NCBI GenBank assembly: GCA_001584585.1
Contig: LSYV01000358.1
Span: 1-16,531, forward strand
Length of the DNA stretch: 16,531 bases
From: Gonium pectorale
Lineage: Eukaryota > Chlorophyta > Chlorophyceae > Chlamydomonadales > Volvocaceae
Reading direction: 5' to 3'
The notes beneath the pieces are model-generated. The model was not told the origin of the DNA and ran no database searches. It saw nothing but the letters and a program-made list of their open reading frames with translations. This document shows, one piece after another, positions 1 through 9,083 of this stretch. Positions within the stretch are counted from its first letter, which is position 1. Each line of letters opens with the position of its first letter. The translations under genes were made by a program, and so were the position numbers.

Positions 1-120
1 CCCCACGCAGAAGCGGTCGCTGTAGGAGGGAGAGGGGGGCCGGGGCGACGGGACGGCGCAGGAGAGGGCGGCTCCGGCGAGGGCGACGGAGGATAGGGCA
101 CCAGGGGGGACGGAGGAGAC
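1..120. repeat. Direct repeat of 1497..1620, about 1.5 kb period
   Basis: Positions 2 to about 118 repeat 1498 to about 1617 with few differences: two inserted C residues, loss of the short ctgcag segment, and an inserted segment near 113-128. It marks a tandem duplication of the linker-lectin exon block. Confidence 0.85.
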
Positions 121-217
121 GGAACATCCGGCGAGGGTGACGGCGGCGATAGCGGCAGCGGCGGTGACGGCGGCGTCGGCGGCGTGGGTGGCGACGGTGG
201 TGGCGGCGGCCAGATGT
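1..217 (-). other. Second Ser/Pro-rich linker, start of the next module copy
   Basis: After AYIW the exon enters PPPPPSPPTPPTPPSPP and then LVPYPPSPSPEPPSPAP. That last part matches the first linker closely at nucleotide level, so the linker-lectin module restarts here and continues outside the window. Two extra C residues (in the stretch 45-57) relative to the copy at 1497-1620 move the following SYSDRFCVG frame out of register. The translated frame nevertheless stays open to position 1. Confidence 0.75.
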
Positions 218-3200
218 AAGCGACAACGGTGTTGCCGTTGTTGACGCTGACGCGGCCAAAGCCATCGACCAGGATTGCATTGATGTACGACTTGGCCACG
301 TACGTCCACAACACGGTACCTGGATGGGGAAGGAACAAGGGTTGGGCGGCTTTGTGGCAGCATAGCACGCAGGCGGAGGCGCAAGACGCACGATGTGGAT
401 CGATCGCGCCGCCAGCCAGTCAGGAGTCCGGCTGGCGGCGGTTGAACCAACATCTGCAGGCGGCCTTGTATGTGTGCAAGCAGCCGAGCGACCCGTGAAT
501 GGGTCACAATCCCACGTCCATCGACGGGGGGAGACCCATCCAGCAGAGTGACCATTGCCGGATCAAGCCAGTGCCAGAACACACACACACACACACATGC
601 CGTACTCCTAGCCCTGGATGACGGGCGGGCCCATCTATCGGCCGAGCCACACCAGCCAGCCAGCCATTCCACCGCACCTGCCCGGTCCGTCAAGACTATG
701 CTGAACGAGTCGCTGGTGAAGGACAGCGTGAAGGGGCCCATGTCGGGGCTGGTGCTGGCGTTGCTCCCCGTGCTCCACAGCACTGTGGCCGTTGGGCGCG
801 CCTTGTCCTTGTACAGCACCAGGTTGCCGCTGGGCTCCAGGACCAAGAAGTACGAGATCATGAACACCAGGCGGTCGGTGCTGCTGCTGCCCGAAGTCAG
901 CTTGTCGCCACGCCACAGCCAGGGCCACGACAGGACCGTCTTGACGCCGTTGCCAGCCGAGTCAATCAGGCGCACGCTGTTGCCCACCACTTGCACGCAC
1001 TGGGGTGGATTGGCGCTGAACTGGCCGGTCACCACGGAGACGCGTGTGGGGTCAAAGCGCCACAGCACCGTGCCTGGAGAGGGCGGAAATTAAGAGGCAA
1101 ACTAAGGGATAGACGGTGGGCGGGATGGGTAGATAGATAGATGGAGGAACGCAACGGCGGACCTTGTGGATTCTAGGTATTCCACCCCGCGCGCGTCCTT
1201 ACTTGTGACAAAACCTTTACTTGCTCCGGGAGAACTCATTCCAACCGTTTTAAGACACAAGCAACCAGCCCCGCCCACGCTCACCATTACGGCTCTTGAT
1301 GGTGAGGGCGCGGCCAGGCTCCTCCAAGCCCAGGTCGAAGGGGCCGTCAGCGGGGGTGGTCAGGCCCGCCGTCTCGCTGCTCCAGTACGTGATAACGCCC
1401 AAGTAAGCCAGGACCAGGTTGCCGTCCGACTTCATGATCAGCTGGTACTGGCCCACGGCGATGCGGTCGGGGTAGGCGCCGCTGCGCAGGACAGAGCCCA
1501 CGCAGAAGCGGTCGCTGTAGGAGGGAGAGGGGGGCCGGGGCGAGGGAGGCGCAGGAGAGGGCGGCTCCGGCGAGGGCGACGGAGGATAGGGCACCAGCTG
1601 CAGGGGGGACGGAGGAGCCGGCGAGGGTGATGGCGGCGATGGTGTTTCTTGTTGAGGCGAGGGTGACGGCGGCGATGGCGTTTCCTGTTGAGGCGGAGGT
1701 GACGGTGATGGCGCCCCACCTGTATTTTCCACAACGAGCCAAAAAAGGATGCAACGTCGGATGGTATGGATCGGAGACGATGGGCGCATGTAAAGGCCGG
1801 AAGTAAGTGTAGGATTGCTCGCTCGCCAGGGCTTTCATGCGCGTAGACATTCCATTACAATAGCAAGCACAATCCATCCATGCGTCCGTTGTATGTTGAG
1901 TGTCGCCCCGCCATCCTACCCACCTTCTCCGCTGCAATACGCCCCCCAGCTGGTTCCGCTGGAAGCCAGGTGCTTGTCCAGCGCCGACAAGCCCTGCAAG
2001 CAGGCAAGCGCGGCAGGCAGCAGGTCTGTAGGCGCACGCGCGGCGTCGCGCACGCACGCAGCGGTAGCTGTGTGTGTGTGTGGATATATGTGCGCTGTCT
2101 AGTGCGGAGCCGGCAACTGCCCAGGCTCCGTTAGTTAACGCATCAGCTGCAGCGCCTGCTCTATCTGGGAGCACGCACACATGCATCAAGCAAGCGGATA
2201 CATGCCTTGCATCGCGCTCTCTCTTTCCCTCAGGGCCTCCTGCACCGCCGGGTGATATGATGCCTGAAGAATGAAGGCGCTGTATCGCATGCGATAGATG
2301 CGCACGAGCGAGCGTGTATGCACAGAAGTTGATGTGTTTGAAGGCAGGTGAAAACGTACGGTAGGTATTTTCGTCGGTACACGATCGACCGTCGGACGAG
2401 CGAGCACACTATCGCAGCGCCGCGCCTGACTGCCTCACCATCAGCGCTGCGGCAAAGCCGGCGTTGAAGTCGATGGACACGCGTGTGTCGTAGCCGTCCG
2501 CGTCGCGGCTGTCGACGAACGAGTCGTCCCGGCGCGGGCCGCCCACCAGAGCCCCGGGCAGCGTGTTGGGGTTGTCCTCGCCCGGCGCGGCGCACGGCTG
2601 GCCGGGTCCGCGGCAGCTGCTGCCGCGGTGGCGGGGGTTCTTGGGGAACGTGACCGAACCGTCGTACCTGGTGGATGGAGGGACGGATGGGAGGATGGGA
2701 TAGATGTAGTGGGTCCATCCAGCGCGGGTGCGGTGGATGGGATCTAGAGGGGGGCCGGGAGGGGAGGGGAATGTGATCGAGCCATCGTGCCTGCTGATGG
2801 AGGGAGGGATGGGAGGATGTGCCCATCACACGCGGCCAGCAGGGAGCGGCAGGCAGATGGCTGTCCGCCTCCCGCTCCTGCACCTGCCTTACCGCTATAG
2901 AACGAGCGAGCGGGCGGTAAGGGTGGGCGGGCGCTAAGGCAACGGAACCAGGTGTCGCTAGTGTCGCCCCGGATGGAACCGTAGCCGTGGGCGGGTGGAA
3001 ACGCTATGGTCTACATGGTCTACGCGTGGTGCGTAGCGCCTCAAGGGCGCCTCATCGCTGCTGATGGACAGCATGGCAGAAGCACTAGCTAGAAGCACGT
3101 GCGCCACGACGACCACGAGCGCCACATGGGCTCGTCTCCCTGACGGCGCGTACGAACCAGTACGACACTTACATACGCAGACACACCACAATCGGCACAT

Positions 3201-6200
3201 GTGTAATGCACAGGTCCGTCCTTATTACCCGTTGAGGAGGTCCAGGCCGGTGACGTAGGCGCGGGATGACGGGTTGTCGCCCAGGAGGTAGTCGAGCTGC
3301 CCCTTCGCCCAGCACGCCCAGCCCCGCCGCGTGGGCTCCGACGCCGCATCGGCGCTCTTCGCCGCGGCCAGCGCCAAGAGTGCGATATTGGCTGCGAAGG
3401 CAGGAGCGCGTGGAACGTATGTAACGTATTTTCGGGGAGGGCGGCGGGGCCAGTTAGGCCAATGGCGGTGCACGTTCAAAATGATGTGCACACGTACGCT
3501 GGCGAAGGGTCTCAGCAGTCAACAGGGGTTTTATGACCGTTGCATCGATGAACAGTGCAGATCTGATGAGAGAAAGACGGCGGGTAGTCGCGGCAGTTAG
3601 TCGAGACTACTACAAGCCGTCAAGGACATGCACCTCGCTTCGATCGCATTACAGACGTGACTGCATACATGAAGTTGTGGTGAATGGTTCGCTGTGCTGC
3701 GCATACCTTTGTGCCGGCCAGGACCGTCAGCAGGGTGAGCGGGCACATTAACAGCCGCACGACACGCACCTGTGAAGTGGGCGACGCCGGGTCCGTCCAT
3801 GAGCACAAAGCCGCCCTTGGTCTTGCAGAGGCCGTTGGACGGCGCGCAGGGATCGCAGGTCGGGAGATCGGGCCGCGTCCACCTGCGTACGTACGCGCCC
3901 ACGGAGCGGTGGGCAAGGCGTCGCAGGCAGGGGAGGGTGAACAGATCAAAACTTGGGCCGGCTGCGCCGCCACAAGTCCCACGGCTGGGTCACCGCACCA
4001 GGCAGGCAGCCTTTCGGGCCTGCACGCGCGCACAAGGGACTACAAGCAGCACGGCGCAGCGCAGTGCAGCGAACTCTTGTGAGGGAATCACACGGCTGAT
4101 AGACGCCGGGAGTAAGCCCAGGCAGGGCTGCTAGGCGCCCCCAGTCAAGCGATCTCGTGGTCGTGTACGATACACGACCGCCCGCGCGACTGACGGACCG
4201 CCCGCACGCACGTGTCGAGGTAGCGGGCGGTGAGGTGGTCAGCAAACTTGCTGGCGTACGGCGAGCCGCCGACCCGCAGCTCGAGCATCAGCGCCGTCGC
4301 GGCCGCGTGCATGTTGTCAACGTTGAGGTAGCCCTCCGCGGGGCCCAGGTCGTCCCAGAAGTCGGCGGTGCACGCTGGAGACGTGTCGACGGATCCGCCG
4401 GCGTCGACTTGCGACCTGAGCGCATGCAGGCGGTCAGGCGGCCCGGTTGTACGGGGCAAGACACGGGGGCACGGGGCCGATATATACACGTACTGGGCCG
4501 GTCCGCCCGGGAGCTACTACATTGTTTTCGTTACATGCGCGCTCATCAGAAATCCGGCGGCTTGGGTTGGTCGTCCTTATCTTCACAGGTGGAAAAGTTG
4601 GGGCGTGTTGAATGTGCACCACGCACGCCGCACCTGCACCGCCAGGCCGCAGCCCACGCGACGTCGTCCGTCCAGGAGCGGCTCAGGACGGTGGTGTTGC
4701 CCTCGGGCACTTGCCACCTGAGGACGGAGGAAACCAGCAAGGCAACGCAACCGACAATTAAGCCGGTCCACCCGCCGCCGCACAAGTTGCACGCACACAC
4801 ACGCATGCTCACGGCTGGCTCTCTGTCCATCTTTCCTGTCGGAGGAAACGTCGGGCAGCCCTTCCATGTGGCGTTGGATCAGACCGCCGTACGGCGGACC
4901 CATACATCCGGCACATTCGCGACCCACGAATGTACAGATTTACGACCCATAAATGCAACGGCTCAGCGGTATGGTATGGCACGTCCAAAGCAAATGCGAC
5001 TCGCCACCGGTACGTAGGATACGTACGTGTGGCGGGACCGTATGAACGAGCACAGAGTTACTTACACAGAGCCCTGCAGCAGCACCGTGGACCACAAGCC
5101 CTCGGCCGCTCGCAGCATCTCGGCCGACCGGGTGGCGTTCTGGAAGGCGCCCGGTCGCTTGACGAGCAGCGCGGCCGCCACGATGCCCGCATACGCCTGG
5201 TGCGTACGGGCGGGGGCGGGCAGGCGAGCGAGGTCCATCCCTTGAGAAACAAACCCCGATCAATCAACGAATCGCAATGATGGAGGCAATAAACCCAGCG
5301 GGCGAGCCCGATCATCTGTGTCCGGGCGGCGGGGCACATACACATACATGATACTGCCCAACAGCCTTCCGCACGGCTGCGGGAATAATGGAGCCCATTA
5401 GTCATCCCGGCATGTAGCGTACGACACGTACACGATCGCCTGCTGCCTATACATCCTACCAACCTCTGCAATCACGTCGGCCCCATCTCCGTCACTCGGC
5501 AGGATGGTCCAGGTGGGACGCCACAGGCTCTCCTGCTGGGCCTCGGGCGGCCCCCAGTAGCCGTCTTCGGTGAAATGATCGCCGATCTGCAGAGGTGTCA
5601 GGGTGCGTGGTTAGTGTGCGGCTGTAAGGCGCGCGTTAACGCTCCTACCGCACAAACCTGAGTCCTGAGACGCTGGCTTGCCTGGGAGGGACTTGGCCCT
5701 CGGACTACTATCAATTTACAATCTAACGCCTTACAGATACCCTACCCGTCATCAAAGCCACGCCAGGCTTTGATGACGGGTACATACAGTTGATTCTTTG
5801 TGAGTGGGCGGTGCACGCCTGGAGGTAATTAGAGGCGGCCGCACCCGCGACGGCTTCAACTGCAGTGATGATATTGCATGCAGATTAGACAGCAGCAGGA
5901 CTTCTCCGCTGCTGGGTCCCGACCGCGGGACGACGGTGGTGAGGAGACTACTGAGTGCACTATGTTGCCCACCATGGAACCCGCCGACGTGGCAACCTGC
6001 CGAGCCGCCCATCCACGCAAGCAGCCGGCGGAGCTAGCGGAGCCACCCAACCTACCTCTCACGCACGGTACGAACGCACGCAAACGCGAGTGCACTCACC
6101 TGCGCCACCACCTTGCCGCCGCCGCCAGCAGCACTGGGAGACGACGCCGCTGTGCACCTGAGCAAGTAGTCCGCCGCCCACGCCACGTTGCGCACCAGCG

Positions 6201-7282
6201 CGTCCCACTCTCCCGCGTCGCGGAGGGCGTCCTCCCACAGCAGCGCTCCGTGAGCCAGCAGTGACGCTGACACGCCGATTGTGTGCGTTGACTTGAGATG
6301 CCCTGCATGTATGCCGCCGGCAAGGAACGAGCGGGCGAACGAGTGAGGCGCAACAAAACAATGGAACGCGCGTACGTGCGCGCGCAGCAGTCCGACATGG
6401 CGATCGGCGATCCTTACCGACCGAGCTTGCTTGTGCATGCACAGCTAGCAGCTCGGCGGCGGCAAGACGAACATACATACGCAAGCGAGCGCATGCATGT
6501 ATGTGGGAGCGTTGCGCTGCGTTGCGTATGTACGTTGTCCGCCGGAAGCTGGATTAGCTGGATGGCGGCTCCGTCGTCCGCAGTCACACCACCTGCCTTC
6601 CAAACGTGATTTCACCATTCTCGTATGTAGCAGCTTAGAAGGGTCGCGTGTATTCAATTGCTGCAATTGAATCTGTTATGAAAAAAGGAAAGACGCCTAC
6701 GTACCTCCGTCTGTGTACCAGCCTCCTGCCGCATCAAAGCCGTCTGCCGCTCCGTCCAGCAAGTGGCTGCCTTGGCGCCAGGGGACGCGGGTGTTCAAGG
6801 CAAGCTCATCGTGGGGGCTCGCTTGGGCAACTGGGCCCGAGGCTTGGGCTTCATAAAACCTGCAGGCGGGGCGTGCCCGGCGGGCGGTGCGGATGGGGAA
6901 ACGGCGGAGTGACAAGAGTTATGTATATAAACGCAGGAGACACGGCTTGCCAGCAATAGCTAGCAGCATTGGCGTAAGTGTTGCAGCAGGCGCTGTTGCT
7001 GCTGAGCTGGCCCACGCCATGAGCGGCGCACGCGATGTAACGGCGAGGACTGGAAAACAAACGCAGTACAACTTGTGTTCGCCATACATGACAAGCCGAT
7101 CGCACGCACAGCTGCAGCGGGCGCGCGCGCAGGTTCAGACAAAACACGAGCCGGCATGTTCCCGTAAATCTCTCGCACCTGACGCTGAGCCCCAAAACCT
7201 CGGAGTAGTCAATTGCCCCAAGGCCGACTTGCACATTCGATAAGAGGAACAGCACCGCGATAAACCAGCGTTGCAGGACCAT
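1..7282 (-). CDS. Secreted GH9-like protein with Pro-rich linkers and bulb-lectin modules (catalytic residues replaced; 3' end outside window)
   Basis: Exons read 7282..7179, 6859..6705, 6302..6100, 5586..5460, 5240..5066, 4717..4634, 4415..4212, 3882..3770, 3391..3229, 2667..2439, 1993..1924, 1719..1285, 1073..678 and 319..1. Every junction is GT-AG and conserves phase; about 925 codons are in the window. The start is the Met directly before a signal peptide (hydrophobic FIAVLFLL). GH9 spans residues about 24-540, with FYEAQASG, WAADYLLRC, WTDDVAWAAAW, QLDYLLGDNP, PRHRGSS and DFNAGFAAALM. Then come a Ser/Pro-rich linker (545-608), two B_lectin-like units (610-700 and 740-830), and a second linker. 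GH9 enzymes are normally endo-beta-1,4-glucanases, but here DAGD is TDGG (84-87), the PHHR His is Arg455 and the catalytic Glu is Arg505. I infer a non-catalytic, secreted, carbohydrate-binding protein of the wall or matrix. The GH9 assignment is firm; fusion to the lectin part is likely; the absence of activity is inference. Confidence 0.85.
321..1530 (-). other. Two tandem bulb-lectin-like (B_lectin) units
   Basis: Unit A runs from GSVLRSGAYPDRIAVG through YQLIMKSDGNLVLAY and GPFDLGL to NG-TVLWRF (exon 12 into exon 13). Unit B runs from GDKLTSGSSSTDRL through YFLVLEPSGNLVLY, TVLWST and GPFTLSF to AG-TVLWTY (exon 13 into exon 14). Both match the beta-prism II bulb-lectin pattern, whose sugar pocket is QxDxNxVxY. 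The pockets are degenerate here: unit A has Lys for Gln, keeps Asp/Asn/Val and has one extra residue before Tyr; unit B has Glu for Gln and Ser for Asp. Sugar binding is therefore plausible but its specificity cannot be assumed. Each unit carries a phase-1 intron in the same Gly codon before TVLW. Confidence 0.82.
579..597. repeat. (AC)n microsatellite in intron 13
   Basis: An uninterrupted AC run of about 9 units lies between lectin exons. Confidence 0.9.
1537..1719 (-). other. Ser/Pro-rich linker between GH9 and lectin parts
   Basis: This stretch has about 64 residues of SPP/PSP type with a QQETPSPPSPSP unit repeated twice, then PYPPSPSPEPPSPAPPSP. Such stretches are typical of volvocine extracellular proteins (pherophorins, extensin-like wall proteins) and are usually hydroxylated and glycosylated. 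It opens exon 12 with GT completing a Gly codon begun in exon 11, the main splice evidence that the GH9 and lectin parts are one protein. Confidence 0.85.
1855..1859 (-). terminator. TGTAA polyadenylation-type signal inside intron 11
   Basis: The minus strand reads TGTAA, the usual chlorophyte poly(A) signal. It lies in intron 11 of the fusion model and would serve the short GH9-only isoform if that exists. The motif is only five bases, so chance is possible. Confidence 0.3.
2186..2263 (-). other. Candidate alternative terminal exon of the GH9 gene
   Basis: The donor at 2438 (ATG|gtgagg) can also splice to an acceptor at 2264 (cattcttcag). This gives 25 in-phase codons beginning ASYHPAVQEALRERE and then TGA at 2188..2186. 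A TGTAA signal lies downstream at 1859..1855. If used, it would release a secreted GH9-only form without linker or lectins. The main model uses the exon at 1993..1924 because that one completes the GH9 C-terminal helix and leads in phase into the linker. Confidence 0.35.
2764..2820 (-). repeat. Diverged duplicate of the exon 10 acceptor and exon start, inside intron 9
   Basis: The stretch resembles 2642..2697 (gggaa.gtga.cga.cc.tcgt.cct, then gatggaggga.ggatgggaggat). On the coding strand it gives an acceptor (cagcag at 2791) followed by HDGSITFP, against YDGSVTFP in exon 10. The copy is exactly 123 nt upstream of the exon 10 acceptor and the frame between them is open, so it could act as an in-frame alternative 3' splice site. 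Confidence 0.7.
4159..4179. repeat. Short 9-bp inverted repeat with 3-nt loop in intron 7
   Basis: ggtcgtgta, cga, tacacgacc. It sits about 30 bases into the intron from the exon 7 donor and may be incidental. Confidence 0.5.
5743..5782. repeat. Perfect 17-bp inverted repeat, 6-nt loop, in intron 3
   Basis: Arms 5743..5759 (tacccgtcatcaaagcc) and 5766..5782 are exact reverse complements around the loop acgcca. It would fold as a strong hairpin in the pre-mRNA. It lies in an AT-richer patch of the intron. I see no flanking target-site duplication that would make it a transposon. Confidence 0.85.
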
Positions 7283-7362
7283 ACTGCAGCAGTGGGAAGC
7301 GGCGGTGCTATTTCCGCAGCTGCAGCGGCAGCTGCTGGTCCGCATAGCTGTCATATTGCTTC
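7283..7362 (-). promoter_or_regulatory. 5' leader of the GH9-lectin gene with a candidate upstream splice acceptor
   Basis: Reading the minus strand, a T-rich tract ends in tttatctttcag at 7363, a strong acceptor, 80 bases before the chosen ATG. This suggests an intron in the 5' UTR. The frame is open through the leader, with in-frame Mets at 7354 and 7345 that would add 24 or 21 Cys/Ser-rich residues before the signal peptide. I prefer 7282 because it places the Met directly before the hydrophobic core. Confidence 0.5.
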
Positions 7363-8789
7363 CTGAAAGATAAAAACATGGATGCAACATGTTTTCTACA
7401 TTTACGACGGCTAACGGACTCAACTAACATGTTTCGACTAACCGAATCAGCGAGAGTGAGAATCGGTGGGCGCTCCCACCGCACCGTTCTGCTTACTTCA
7501 TGCTTGTAAAGTAGATGAAGTTGCAGCCTTCGTTGTGGCTTCCTGGTGGTTCCTCAGTTTTACAGGCAGGCCAACCGACTGCTGCTGCACTCGAACAGGT
7601 TTCGGCAAGTTCGCTCGAAAACGAGGAGCCGGTCATGTTACTTTTAACGCATGCAAGCTATCTACCCCACTCACAGTTATCTTTCAAGGCTGCTGGTAGC
7701 TTTGGTGCGAGCACTTGCGAGCAAAAGTCCGATCGATTTGGCACGGACGTAACGAGTGACCCCCATGCAAAGAAGGGTCCGTTTACCCCAGTCCTTTGGA
7801 TTAAATGCATGCCGTCCTGCTCGTCCAGTATGCAAGTATAAGTTTGTTTTTCCCCCCGCATAAGTTTGCTCTCACACGAGACTCGTGAAAAATTAGGTCA
7901 GACTTGACTCTTTCAGCCTGTGGAGATGGCTGGTCGCGAGGCGCACGCAGCGGGGTGCTCCTTTTTCCGCAGCCTTCACGCAATTTCTGTAGTGCTCCCT
8001 TCCTGCATGGGCCCTCCAAATGCTGCACAGTGCAATAGTGCACTTTTCATAGTCCCACTCTCCCAGTGCCGTAGGGTGCGAAGAGCCTATGGGTGCCAAG
8101 ACGCGGCGGCAGCACAGGGTCGATAAAATACCATAGTATGTCATATATTTTCTCGAAAATGTAGCGATGCAGCCGCGACCCTTTGCGACCGGACTGTTGC
8201 ACCCCTGGGTCTGACACTGCAGTGGGGGTTCAGGGTTTGACATGAAGCATGTATGGCTGGTTGTAGTGCCAGCTGAACATTTGGGGTAAAAATGCAAAAG
8301 CGCGCAAGTGCCGAATTGACAGCCGACGAAGCAACCGGTCGAACTGCAGAACTGGACGATTCAGGAGGTTCAGCAAAACAGCGTTTACTCGTTTTACTTC
8401 TTGTCTGAAGTGCGTCCTAGGCACTTGCAGACCCGCTCTGCTTGACCCGTCTGTTGGCCGCAACCAACACGCAACAAGACATACTCAACTGCGTATGGAT
8501 CCGGCATGAAAACCTGGACGCGGGCACGACGTCCCGGGAGCGCGGGCGGCCCGGCACGGCGGGGCGGTTTGGCCACGATTTCGACCGCGCCGCTAAAGCG
8601 CCGAAGTGGGCGCAGGCCGGATAGCAAATCAACAGCAGCAGCATCTTCTGGGGTTGCTTTCTCAGTGGACGACTTAGGCTGATCCGTCTGCCGACGATGG
8701 CGTACCGTAACTGACGATGCGACGTCGGCCCTGCTAGATGCGCGGGCTGGATGGCTCCCAGCGGCGGTGCGTGCGATGAGGGCGAGGAG

Positions 8790-8850
8790 GTCAGGATCCC
8801 TGGCTATGAAGGCAACGAGGCCAGGATCCCTGGCGAGGAAGGCGAGGTCG
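8790..8850. repeat. Two-copy 30-bp tandem repeat
   Basis: caggatccctgg occurs at 8792 and 8822, each followed by a gaaggc(a/g)a(c)gagg-like segment. It is a short minisatellite in the intergenic region. Confidence 0.7.
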
Positions 8851-9075
8851 TTAAGGGGATATGTGTCTAGGCGAGGTTGTTGAAACAGGATCGCCCGCCG
8901 GCGCGCTGCAACTGTCGGGTAGCGCTGTATCCTAGCTACCTATATGCCGGTGAGCTTAGGGAGTGGCGCGCCCCCTTGCCAGCCTCATCAGTGGCCAGGC
9001 CCCCCTTCCCCCCTTGCCTCCCGCGCGCGTCCGAACAAAGGCGGGGAAGATGTGGCTGGCCTGCGTACATGCACA

Positions 9076-9083
9076 TATATATA
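9076..9083 (+). promoter_or_regulatory. TATA-like run
   Basis: tatatata within catatatatacgg is the only clear TATA-type run upstream of the gene at 9665. The resulting leader would be long (over 500 nt), so it may not be the functional promoter. Confidence 0.25.

Larger units (their letters stand above)
1924..7213 (-). other. GH9 (endoglucanase-fold) domain, exons 1 to 11
   Basis: Family landmarks occur in the usual order: DYSEVLGLSVRFYEAQASG (start of the first helix), LNTRVPWRQGS, GGWYTDGG, SASLLAHGALLW, NVAWAADYLLRC, VVAQIGDHFTEDGYWGPPE, DGADVIAE, WTDDVAWAAAW, YLNVDNMHAAA, TKGGFVLMDGPGVAHFTAN, QLDYLLGDNP, NPRHRGSS and YDTRVSIDFNAGFAAALM. The alpha-barrel repeat units are all present, so the domain is full length (about 515 residues) rather than a fragment. 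The splice from TACACAGACGGAG (ends 6705) to GGCATCTC (starts 6302) gives a gapless match to the usual DAGDNVKF...LLAW stretch. The last GH9 helix is completed by exon 1993..1924 (GLSALDKHLASSGTSW). Loss of the acidic residues is treated as a separate finding. Confidence 0.88.

Noticed and set aside
1250..1789. A stand-alone lectin gene starting with Met at 1789
   Set aside because: The upstream peptide has only a weak hydrophobic stretch, and the segment 1789..1720 ends in a good acceptor (aaatacag). The in-phase exon 1993..1924 gives a better explanation that also completes the GH9 domain. Kept as an alternative only.
5743..5782. Transcription terminator reading of the 17-bp hairpin
   Set aside because: Rho-independent terminators do not apply to a nuclear algal intron, and no T-run follows.
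6540..6599. Possible extra exon after acceptor ggaaggcag in intron 2 of the GH9 gene
   Set aside because: It would insert about 20 residues between TDGG and the following helix. Splicing straight to 6302 gives a gapless match to the GH9 family.
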